DNA of 8,605 nt from Chloroflexota bacterium (lineage in GTDB: Bacteria; Chloroflexota; Anaerolineae; Anaerolineales; Villigracilaceae): positions 1 through 8,605 of the forward strand of contig JAKANW010000086.1 in assembly GCA_021823555.1 (NCBI GenBank), read 5' to 3'. The position numbers and the translations under genes were made by a program. Position 1 is the first letter of the stretch. Each line of letters begins with the position of its first letter. This document shows, in pieces, positions 1 through 5,219 of this stretch. The notes below the pieces were generated by a model that had not been told where the DNA came from, searched no databases, and saw nothing but the letters and a program-made list of their open reading frames with translations.

Positions 1-40
1 GGTTTGCTAAAGAGGGACATAAGAGCCTCGGTTAATTTGA

Positions 41-160
41 ATGTCATTGCGAGGCGGCGCTTTTCCTGCCGAAGCCATCTCCCTTTCAGCGGAGGGCACC
101 AGAAGTAGCTGTTGCCCATCTAACTGAAGGTTGCTTCGCAACGAACGCTCGCAACGACAT
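41..160. repeat. Degenerate palindromic intergenic repeat, about 120 bp
   Basis: The left end reads ATGTCATTGCGAG (41-53) and the right end CTCGCAACGACAT (148-160), which is its reverse complement apart from one mismatch. A second inner pair also matches imperfectly: GAAGCCATCT near 73 and the complement of GGTTGCTTC near 129-137. This pattern, CATTGCGAG followed by a GAAGC-ATCTC block and closed by its inverse, resembles a dispersed palindromic repeat family found between genes in many bacterial genomes. It lies just past the stop codon of the adaptor gene, where it could fold into an RNA hairpin and protect or terminate the transcript. No ORF or transposase is present. Family membership is from memory. 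Confidence 0.55.
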
Positions 161-165
161 CCCAT

Positions 166-1185
166 TTATTTCTCAAACGTTACGGCGGCGGTCATGCCCC
201 AGCGCATGGCGGGGTTTTTGTCTGTCAGAAGAACGGTCACTTCATAGACGACGTCGCCCTGATTCTCGCCATAGGTCTGGCCGATGGAGAGAACATTGCC
301 TTTTAGTTCGGCGCCAGGGATGGCATCCAGTTTAATGGTCACCGGCTGGCCTTCCTTGATATTGACCACATCAATCTCGGTCAGGTCAGTGGTCTTGACC
401 ACCCACTGGGACATGTCGGCAATCGTGATGACGGGTTGTCCTGAAGCAGCGAATTCACCGACCTTAAGGCTCAGCGTGGTAATTACGCCTGCAAACGGAG
501 CGCGTACTTCTGCGTTCGCCAACGCAGCGCGTACGCCTGCGGTGTTTTCTGTCAGAGACGTATCTTGCAAGGCATCGTAATCTTTCTGGGCCTGGTCCAG
601 CCGCGCCTGCGCCGATTCAGATGTGGATTCGAGTTCCACCCACTGAATGGCCTTGCGATATTTGGCCCAGGCGTCATCCAGCCGCTTCTTGTATTCACGA
701 CCGGTATTGTTGTTGGGGCCGAGGTATTTGTACGGCTCATACGCGTCGCGGGCCGCATTCAACTTTGTCAGCATTTGTTCCACAGCCTGCGAAGGGGTCA
801 TGCCTGAAAAATCGGTGGGGACATCGAAATTGTCGAGTTTGAATTGTGCGTCGCGCACCGACTGGTAGGACGCGGTTAATTCCTGCGAAGCGTCGGCTCG
901 CGCGGCCTCCAGGGTTTTAGCCTGGTCGCTTTTTAGGGTGGCGATCAACTGTCCAGCGGTCACAGTATCGCCTTCCTTCACCAGCACGTCACTGACCAGC
1001 CCGCTGGCGTTCAGGGCGATCTGGGTATAGCGCACAGGCTCGAGGCGGCCTTCGGTCACGATGGTGGTATCTGCGATAACGGTGGGGATGGCGGTGGCTG
1101 TGGGAGTCGCGGCTGCTCCTGCGCCGCAGGCAGTCAGCGCCAGGCCGAGGGTTGCAATCACGAGGATGATCCGGGCGGGTTTCAT
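166..1185 (-). CDS. HlyD/MacA-type efflux adaptor lipoprotein
   Basis: A 339-residue membrane-fusion (periplasmic adaptor-like) subunit, expected to work with an ABC or RND exporter on the outer face of the cytoplasmic membrane. The signal peptide ends in a lipobox, L-T-A-C, with Cys20 as the lipid-modified residue, followed by a Thr/Ala/Pro-rich linker. Residues about 44-88 form the first half of a biotinyl-lipoyl-like domain (LVKEGDTVTAGQ). Residues about 90-215 are an alpha-helical hairpin rich in Ala, Asp, Gln and Lys. The second lipoyl half follows at about 225-260 (VRAPFAGVI and VGEFAASGQPV), then a beta-barrel domain to the C-terminus. The start ATG has a good ribosome site (AAGGAG, nine bases away). 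It is separated from the upstream OsmC gene by a terminator, so it should have its own promoter, which I could not place convincingly. Its transporter partner is presumably to the left, outside the window. Substrate unknown. Confidence 0.88.
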   Translation of the reverse strand: MKPARIILVIATLGLALTACGAGAAATPTATAIPTVIADTTIVTEGRLEPVRYTQIALNASGLVSDVLVKEGDTVTAGQLIATLKSDQAKTLEAARADASQELTASYQSVRDAQFKLDNFDVPTDFSGMTPSQAVEQMLTKLNAARDAYEPYKYLGPNNNTGREYKKRLDDAWAKYRKAIQWVELESTSESAQARLDQAQKDYDALQDTSLTENTAGVRAALANAEVRAPFAGVITTLSLKVGEFAASGQPVITIADMSQWVVKTTDLTEIDVVNIKEGQPVTIKLDAIPGAELKGNVLSIGQTYGENQGDVVYEVTVLLTDKNPAMRWGMTAAVTFEK

Positions 1186-1308
1186 GATAATGTTCTCCTT
1201 ACATGAGTATTCTTATGACTTTTCAAAGGAATTTATGCTTTTGTCGGCTGGTTCTATTTTATTTTCGCAGCGCCATTCAAATCTACGTGCATTTTTCAGC
1301 TCGGTTGC

Positions 1309-1336
1309 AAAAAAAGACGATCTTTTCAGATCGTCT
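1309..1336 (-). terminator. Intrinsic terminator after the redox operon
   Basis: On the minus strand AGACGATC pairs perfectly with GATCGTCT (8 bp) around a six-base TGAAAA loop, and six T residues follow immediately. It lies about 60 bases past the OsmC stop codon. It closes the six-gene redox operon and separates it from the efflux adaptor gene. Confidence 0.9.
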
Positions 1337-1395
1337 CTTCGGTTCAAACCATGAAATTTGTGTTCAGGGAGAGAACAAGGATGCTGCCAGTCTTT

Positions 1396-1851
1396 TTATG
1401 CTGGCTGCCAGGCGCCTTCCTTGGCCAGTGTGTCGTCTCCCTCAAAAATCTGGTATCTCAATTCTATTGGGAAGACCTTGCTCAACATGGCCTGCGCCGG
1501 GCAATACTTGGTTGCCGAAAGTTCAATGGCGCGCACCAGGGAGGCCTCGTCCAGGTTGTGGCCCTTGACCACGTAATTGATCACTGCTTTTGTAAATACC
1601 TTGGGATGCTCTTCGGCGCGGTCGGCATGTACCTGCACATCGAAGTAACTGACCTCCTGCCGCTTCTTACGCAGAATGGAGATCACATCCATGGCAGTGC
1701 AGCCAGCCAGGCCCATGGCAATCAATTCCATGGGCCGCGAGGCGGTATCATCGCCGCCCACGCCCGGGTCTGTGTCAATCAGGACTTCGTGGCCGCTATC
1801 GGCAAGGCCCACAAAGGTCATGCGGTCTTTCAGGGTAACTCTGGCATCCAT
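1396..1851 (-). CDS. OsmC/Ohr-family peroxidase
   Basis: A 151-residue OsmC-fold protein. Members of this family reduce organic hydroperoxides or related electrophiles with a pair of reactive cysteines in a homodimer. Both are present: Cys51 in the motif GLAGCTAMD and Cys117 in ATKYCPAQ, as is Glu42 in SRPMELIAMGLAGC, the usual helix before the peroxidatic Cys. The LRKKRQ stretch and the later CPAQAMLSK stretch are typical of the YhfA/OsmC-like branch rather than Ohr proper. The ATG is preceded by CGGAG with five bases spacing and starts two bases after the TAG of the TlpA-like gene, so the two are almost certainly co-transcribed and probably translationally coupled. It is the last gene before the terminator at 1309-1336. 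A role in peroxide detoxification fits the neighbouring thiol-redox genes; the true substrate is not shown by sequence. Confidence 0.87.
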   Translation of the reverse strand: MDARVTLKDRMTFVGLADSGHEVLIDTDPGVGGDDTASRPMELIAMGLAGCTAMDVISILRKKRQEVSYFDVQVHADRAEEHPKVFTKAVINYVVKGHNLDEASLVRAIELSATKYCPAQAMLSKVFPIELRYQIFEGDDTLAKEGAWQPA

Positions 1852-1853
1852 GT

Positions 1854-2441
1854 CTACTCCGTGATAATGGGGGCTACGTATTTTTCCAGCATTGCCTGGC
1901 TGGTCTCACCCACCCAACGCAGACGTATCGCGCCGCTGCGGTCCATCAGATAAGAACTGGGCAGGTTGGGCGTCTGGAAGGCTTTTTCGGTGGCAGTGTA
2001 TTTCGGATCCAGCCAGACCGGGAAGGTCAGGTTGTAATTGCCGACGAATTGGATCACGTCAGAAGCCGGGTCGCCGTCATTGATCGCCACCACCAGAAAG
2101 CCATCCTGTTTGTACTTTTCATAGAAGGCTTGCAGGGTGGGCATCTCTGCTTTGCAGGGCGGGCACCAGGTGGCCCACAAATTGACGAGTACCACCTGGC
2201 CACGGTAATCTGCCAGGGAGGAGGCCTTTCCCTGAACATCGGTTAACGATAGTTGAGGGGCCGGGTAGTTGACCTGCGCAGGGATTACAGAAGATTCAAG
2301 GTTCTGCACCGTCGAAATATTGTCCTGTACGCGCGGCAGGAAGTAGAAAGCTGCCAACCCAATCAACACCAAGCCCATGCCGATCACAACCAGTGACAGA
2401 TTTGGGCTTCGGCGCTGTGTTGAGCGTGTTTCGCGAGTCAT
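1854..2441 (-). CDS. Membrane-anchored TlpA/ResA-type thioredoxin
   Basis: A 195-residue thiol-disulfide oxidoreductase held on the outer face of the membrane. A positively charged N-terminus (several Arg in residues 1-11) and one hydrophobic segment at about 15-35 form an uncleaved signal anchor. The AhpC-TSA/Redoxin-like thioredoxin fold covers about 58-195. The active site is W-C-P-P-C (Cys93, Cys96) in VVLVNLWATWCPPCKAEMP, and a cis-proline candidate is Pro161 in NLPSSYLMD. Such proteins reduce disulfides in apocytochromes or in other exported proteins. The start has GGAGA four bases upstream and lies 24 bases after the PDO stop codon. It ends two bases before the OsmC gene. No cytochrome-maturation genes are nearby, so a general extracytoplasmic thiol-reduction role linked to the adjacent PDO is more likely than a strict ResA role. 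Confidence 0.9.
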   Translation of the reverse strand: MTRETRSTQRRSPNLSLVVIGMGLVLIGLAAFYFLPRVQDNISTVQNLESSVIPAQVNYPAPQLSLTDVQGKASSLADYRGQVVLVNLWATWCPPCKAEMPTLQAFYEKYKQDGFLVVAINDGDPASDVIQFVGNYNLTFPVWLDPKYTATEKAFQTPNLPSSYLMDRSGAIRLRWVGETSQAMLEKYVAPIITE

Positions 2442-2465
2442 ACCATCTCCAAAGAAATTTGAACT

Positions 2466-3134
2466 TTAACTTGCCAATACCTTCTGGATCTCGGCCAGCA
2501 GTTGGCCCTCCGGGACGGCTCCGATCACGTTGCCTTTTCCGCTGTTGATCGTGGTATGCGGTACGCCCGAGACCCTGAACTGGTTCGCCAAATCAGGGAA
2601 CTCCATTGCCTCGACCATTTCCGCGCGTACCATCTGCGGGTTTTCCATTGCCATCATGTGAGCGAGCACCACGGCCCGCGGGCAATACGGTCAGGTAGGG
2701 GTGACAAAGACTTGCAGGTTGACCGGTTTCGTCAGGGCTTTGAGGAAGGCCCGGGCATCGGCAGACAGGCCCGAGTCCCGGCTCGAGGCGAGCAGGCAGT
2801 CCTGGATGAAGGATGTGAATTCATGCCCGGAGGGGATGCCGGCGTAGCGGATGCCCAGGTCAATGATCTGGTTGCCATCCTTGGCCGCGATCACCAGGCC
2901 GGGAGCTTTATCCATATTGTAACGCTGGGCGGCCTCGGCGTCAGTATCCAGGTCGTAAACGCTCAGGCTGAGTTTATCCGAAAGCTCCACAACTTCCTCG
3001 GCCAACTGGCGGGTGTCGTTGCAATAATCACAACCCTGGTCACGGCCAAAGAACAGGACGTGCACAGGTTGTTTTAATTCTGCAAAGACTTCGCGGATCT
3101 GGGTGGTAACATTTTCATCGAGCAGTTTTGTCAT
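2466..3134 (-). CDS. Selenocysteine-containing protein disulfide oxidoreductase (glutaredoxin-like, two thioredoxin folds)
   Basis: Read with the in-frame TGA at 2691-2693 as selenocysteine, this is a 222-residue protein with two thioredoxin folds, like the archaeal and thermophile PDO family. Fold 1 (about 1-115) has Cys35-Asp-Tyr-Cys38 in GCDYC and a cis-Pro candidate at Pro78 (KAPGLVI). Fold 2 (about 125-222) begins VNLQVFVTPT, then Sec148-Pro-Tyr-Cys151, with cis-Pro at Pro192 (SGVPHTTI). From memory, both sites fall within about two residues of those in the Pyrococcus PDO, which has C-x-x-C near 35 and C-P-Y-C near 146, and the total length also matches. The frame continues unbroken after the TGA to a TAA, and the family core (PYCPRAV, GVP, the C-terminal helix) is intact. 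The ATG has GGAG five bases upstream. It should act as a cytosolic disulfide reductase or isomerase; Sec would lower the pKa and speed attack. Standard gene callers would give two fragments: 1-147 and a false GTG start at 2672. The alternative is a recent nonsense mutation or a TGC-to-TGA read error. Confidence 0.82.
2646..2687 (-). promoter_or_regulatory. Candidate bacterial SECIS hairpin
   Basis: Starting four bases past the UGA, UAUUGCC (2681-2687) pairs with GGCAAUG (2646-2652) in seven pairs, one of them U-G. Two mutually exclusive apical stems fit inside. One is GUG/CAC, with the loop starting G-U 22 bases past the UGA. The other is GCGGG/CUCGC (one G-U pair), with an eight-base loop holding GUGGUG 17 bases past the UGA. 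Both distances lie within the range for bacterial SECIS elements, which sit inside the coding sequence right after the UGA, with a G near the start of the loop. The internal loop is asymmetric and I did no energy calculation, so the exact fold is uncertain. Confidence 0.5.
2691..2693 (-). other. In-frame UGA, proposed selenocysteine codon (Sec148)
   Basis: The plus-strand TCA reads TGA on the coding strand, between ACC (Thr147) and CCG-TAT-TGC (Pro-Tyr-Cys). It occupies exactly the nucleophilic cysteine position of the expected C-P-Y-C site. A random nonsense mutation could fall at any of about 220 codons. Finding the only in-frame stop at this one redox-active position is the usual signature of a selenoprotein. 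Confidence 0.8.
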
Positions 3135-3146
3135 TCATTCTCCAAA

Positions 3147-3159
3147 GCCCGCACGGGGC
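3147..3159 (-). other. Short GC hairpin between the zinc-ribbon and PDO genes
   Basis: On the minus strand GCCC pairs with GGGC around the five-base loop CGTGC, followed by TTT. It begins 14 bases after the TGA of the zinc-ribbon gene and lies directly upstream of the PDO ribosome site. With only four base pairs and three T residues it is a weak attenuator or processing site at best. Its distance from the TGA would also suit a SECIS apical loop. Confidence 0.3.
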
Positions 3160-3173
3160 ATAAGATGGGGTTA

Positions 3174-3380
3174 TCAGGTGCAACCGCCGCCCTCACCGTT
3201 GACGAATCCGCAGTGCGGGCATTCCAGTTGGAGCAGACCGTTGTATTCCAACCGGCCCTCCCCGCACTGTGGACAGGGTTGGCCTGAACGCAAGGGTGCA
3301 ACTGTTGAGGCTTGGGGCTGGTTCATGCCCATCAGCAGCAGTTCAAGCGAGGAGAGAATTTTTTCGGGTTCGGCAGTCAC
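3174..3380 (-). CDS. Small zinc-ribbon protein
   Basis: A 68-residue protein with two CxxC knuckles, Cys36-Pro-Gln-Cys39-Gly and Cys54-Pro-His-Cys57-Gly, spaced as in a zinc ribbon. Residues 1-20 form a short amphipathic Leu-rich helix (ILSSLELLLMGM), and the tail is Gly-rich with a lone Cys67 (GEGGGCT). The best start is a GTG at 3380 without a clear ribosome site; an internal ATG at residue 17 or 19 is possible, but the zinc ribbon is unaffected. It sits between the anti-sigma gene (46-base gap) and the PDO gene (39-base gap) on the same strand, so it is probably part of the redox operon. I do not recognise a named family. A redox-sensitive metal site or a protein-protein adaptor is possible but unproven. 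The coding frame ends in TGA immediately followed by TAA (see findings). Confidence 0.72.
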   Translation of the reverse strand: MTAEPEKILSSLELLLMGMNQPQASTVAPLRSGQPCPQCGEGRLEYNGLLQLECPHCGFVNGEGGGCT

Positions 3381-3426
3381 GTTGTTTGGATGCAGAATGA
3401 CGGGAAATGTCGCGTTTTATACGGGA

Positions 3427-3681
3427 TTACTGTGTACCATTGAGCAGGTCTTCAAGATCGAGTCGTTTGTATAGTCGCTGGCGAACTTCGGATGGTACGG
3501 TTTGCAGCGTCTCCGTATGATACAACTCGATGGTTTTCTTGAACGTGTTAACAACCACCTGGCAATCTTCGCATTCGGCAAGGTGTTGTTCCAGTTTGCG
3601 GCACAATTCTTCCTGCAGGGAGCCGTCCACGTATTCCGAGATGGACCCAAGCAATTCGCGGCATTGAGGGGTATGCTTCAT
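3427..3681 (-). CDS. Zinc-binding anti-sigma factor (ZAS type, RsrA-like)
   Basis: An 84-residue cytosolic protein with no membrane segment, of the zf-HC2 anti-sigma type. The signature is His33-x3-Cys37-x2-Cys40 (HLAECEDC) in the helical part, with an additional Cys7 at the N-terminus (QCRELL) and Cys27. In RsrA of Streptomyces the equivalent N-terminal Cys forms the regulatory disulfide with one of the HxxxCxxC cysteines on oxidation, ejecting zinc and freeing the sigma factor. Cys7 here is in the matching place, before EYVDGSL, which is like the EFLDGEL region of RsrA. The ATG overlaps the sigma stop codon (ATGA), a classic arrangement for a sigma/anti-sigma pair made in equal amounts. Being soluble and cysteine-bearing, it most likely senses thiol oxidation rather than envelope stress. 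Confidence 0.87.
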   Translation of the reverse strand: MKHTPQCRELLGSISEYVDGSLQEELCRKLEQHLAECEDCQVVVNTFKKTIELYHTETLQTVPSEVRQRLYKRLDLEDLLNGTQ

Positions 3682-4286
3682 TTGGCTTTCTCCTCTCCGA
3701 GACGTTCGCTAAAATAAACCGATAATCGTTCCCGCAGGTGAAGCCGCGCCCGTAAGAGGCGGGTCTTTACCGCGGTTTCTGTCAGGCCAAGCGCTTCGCT
3801 GGTTTCGCGGATCGAAAGCCCTTCGATATCGCGCAGCAGGAATACGATACGCAGGGTTTCAGGCAGGGCGTTGACCGCCTCGTCCAGCGCCCGGCGTGAC
3901 TCGGCTGAAAGGAAATCAGATTCGGGCAGGCAGCACCAATCGGTCAATTGCGCCGGGACGGGTAGATTCTTATTATCATCATGAGGCTCATCGGCAATTT
4001 CCACTTGTGGTTTGCGGCGGCGGATGAGCATGAGCGCTTCGTTGACGGCGATCCGGTAGAGCCAGGTCATCAGGCTGGAGCGACCCTCAAATTCAGGGAT
4101 GGATTGCAGGGCCTTGAGGAACGTCGTTTGTAAAATATCCTCGGCATCCTGCTCGTTTCCCAGCATTTTGAGGCCCAGCCGGTAAATCGGCCCGGAAGCC
4201 AGGTCAACCAGGCGGGCAAATTCGGCGCGATCTCCCGCTTTAAGCGCTTCCAGGGAAATTTCAGGCTGTATAGTTTCTAATGTCAT
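3678..4286 (-). CDS. ECF-family RNA polymerase sigma factor (sigma-70 group 4)
   Basis: A 202-residue sigma factor that directs RNA polymerase to stress promoters. The sigma-2 domain spans about 13-92: DAEDILQTTFLKA is region 2.2 and FEGRSSLMTWLYRIAVNEA is region 2.3/2.4. After an acidic linker (about 93-130, holding a Cys-Cys pair after Trp), the sigma-4 domain with its helix-turn-helix covers about 134-188, with LPETLRIVFLLRDIEGLS and ALGLTETAVKTRLLRARLHLR. The ATG has an upstream GAGG about 11 bases away. It is the first gene of the operon and overlaps the anti-sigma gene by four bases. ECF factors usually activate their own operon; the likely regulon here includes the redox genes downstream. 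Confidence 0.94.
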   Translation of the reverse strand: MTLETIQPEISLEALKAGDRAEFARLVDLASGPIYRLGLKMLGNEQDAEDILQTTFLKALQSIPEFEGRSSLMTWLYRIAVNEALMLIRRRKPQVEIADEPHDDNKNLPVPAQLTDWCCLPESDFLSAESRRALDEAVNALPETLRIVFLLRDIEGLSIRETSEALGLTETAVKTRLLRARLHLRERLSVYFSERLGEEKAK

Positions 4287-4322
4287 TTAGATGCACACCT
4301 CGGAGAAAAGTCACAACTACAC

Positions 4323-4328
4323 AGTATA
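4323..4328 (-). promoter_or_regulatory. Possible -10 element for the sigma/redox operon
   Basis: On the minus strand TATACT matches the sigma-70 -10 consensus at five of six bases and would start transcription about 30 bases before the sigma-factor ATG. No good -35 lies at normal spacing: ATGACA is only 12 bases upstream. An ECF-type promoter could be used instead, but I could not recognise its motif. Confidence 0.25.
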
Positions 4329-4428
4329 ACCGAGAAAATTTGTCATCCCTGAAAGGGGGATTAATGTCTAGTCTTTTAGGATATTTGATACTGGAAATCA
4401 CCCTGGGGCTTACGATAAGATGAAATAA

Positions 4429-4914
4429 ATGTTGGAGAATTTTAGCGAGATTCAACTCCTGGATGGGTTAAGCCTGTGGCAGTTGGAACTGCTGAAGCCT
4501 TTGTTTGAAATTTATGTTTGCCCGGAAGACACGGTCATTTTTGAGCAAGGCGACGAGGCAATCTATTTGTATTTAATTCTATCTGGTAGTGTGGCGGTCG
4601 AATATAAGCCATACGATGCTCCCATGATTACCATTACCCATTTGAAGGCAGGAAATGCCTTTGGCTGGTCGGCGGTCGTCGGCAGCCCGGCCTATACTTC
4701 GAGGGTGAGGAGCGTCGAAGCGATGGATTCTATTCGCATCCGCGGCCGGGACCTGGAGCGGCTTTGTATGGAACATCCCACCACCGGCAGTATCCTCCTG
4801 GACCGTCTGGCCCGCATGGTCTCCTCGCGTTGGAAGAACGCCCGCTCGCAGGTTAAATCCATGCTGAGGAAAGGGATGAAAACCCAGGATCTGGCAGAAA
4901 GTGCAGTGGAGTAA
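4429..4914 (+). CDS. Crp-like cyclic-nucleotide-binding-domain protein without DNA-binding domain
   Basis: A 161-residue protein consisting of one Crp/Fnr-type sensor beta-roll (about 5-120: IFEQGDEAIYLYLILSGSVAV, then LKAGNAFGWSAVVG and YTSRVRS) and a C-terminal helix (about 122-161, basic, with LLDRLARMVSSRW). The winged-helix domain of Crp proteins (another 70 residues or so) is absent and the stop codon is clean, so it is not an obvious truncation. The usual Gly-Glu of the phosphate-binding cassette is replaced by Gly-Trp (FGWSA), so cAMP binding is doubtful, although a conserved Arg remains. It ends two bases before a NifU-like gene, which suggests a joint function. It could be a stand-alone sensor or docking domain. 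No convincing promoter or strong ribosome site was found upstream. Confidence 0.83.
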   Translation: MLENFSEIQLLDGLSLWQLELLKPLFEIYVCPEDTVIFEQGDEAIYLYLILSGSVAVEYKPYDAPMITITHLKAGNAFGWSAVVGSPAYTSRVRSVEAMDSIRIRGRDLERLCMEHPTTGSILLDRLARMVSSRWKNARSQVKSMLRKGMKTQDLAESAVE

Positions 4915-4916
4915 AA

Positions 4917-5159
4917 ATGACTGGCTCAATCGAAACCCAGGAACAGCAGTTACGCACGTTGTTGGAGAAGGTCAGCGCCTACGTGGAACAATTCCACGGC
5001 GGGACGGTACAATTTGTCGCCTTCGATGGGAAGGTGTTGAAGGTGAAACTGGGCGGGGCCTGCCTGGGCTGTCCGCTTTCGCCGACCACCCTGCACGGCT
5101 GGGTGGCGGGCACGGTACGCCAGTTCTTCCCGGAAGTGGAAGTAGTGGAGGACAAGTAA
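4917..5159 (+). CDS. NifU-like C-terminal domain protein (Fe-S scaffold or carrier)
   Basis: An 80-residue single-domain protein of the NifU C-terminal (Nfu) family, which carries an iron-sulfur cluster across two subunits and hands it to target enzymes. The family pattern is complete: HGG (27-29) followed by VQFVAFDG, then GGACLGCPLSPTTLHGWV with the cluster-binding Cys49-x-x-Cys52. It has neither the N-terminal IscU-like domain of full NifU nor an A-type domain, so it resembles the short Nfu proteins common in thermophiles and Chloroflexota. GGAG lies five bases before the ATG, inside the end of the preceding gene, and the two-base gap implies translational coupling with the Crp-like protein. 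Function as an Fe-S carrier is well supported; its clients are unknown. Confidence 0.9.
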   Translation: MTGSIETQEQQLRTLLEKVSAYVEQFHGGTVQFVAFDGKVLKVKLGGACLGCPLSPTTLHGWVAGTVRQFFPEVEVVEDK

Positions 5160-5178
5160 ACTTCTTGAAGGCTTAAAT

Positions 5179-5216
5179 CAAAACTCCCCGGAGCCATTCG
5201 ACTTCGAGGAGTTTTG
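5179..5216. terminator. Bidirectional intrinsic terminator
   Basis: CAAAACTCC (5179-5187) pairs perfectly with GGAGTTTTG (5208-5216), nine pairs. Inside, after a single C/A mismatch, CGGAG pairs with CTTCG (five pairs, one G-U) around an eight-base loop. The A and T runs at both stem bases provide a U tract in either direction. It sits between the convergent NifU-like gene and the LiaF-like operon, as expected for a shared terminator. Confidence 0.85.
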
Positions 5217-5219
5217 CGT

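Noticed and set aside
1186..1308. Promoter for the efflux adaptor gene (TTGAAA or TTGAAT boxes)
   Set aside because: No -10 of acceptable quality lies at 16-18 bases from either box; a promoter must exist here, but I cannot place it.
2466..2672. Separate 68-residue gene starting at GTG 2672
   Set aside because: No ribosome site, and it is the in-frame continuation of the PDO; it begins in the middle of the active-site helix.
2466..3134. PDO as a pseudogene with a nonsense mutation
   Set aside because: The only stop falls exactly on the catalytic Cys codon, both halves are otherwise intact, and a hairpin follows. A TGC-to-TGA change or read error cannot be fully excluded.
4345..4361. Inverted repeat ATCCC/GGGAT in the divergent intergenic region
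   Set aside because: Only five pairs in each arm, so it could be chance; not enough to call an operator.
4388..4402. FNR/CRP-like TGAT-N7-ATCA site upstream of the Crp-like gene
   Set aside because: Spacing does not match FNR (4) or CRP (6), and the encoded protein has no DNA-binding domain.
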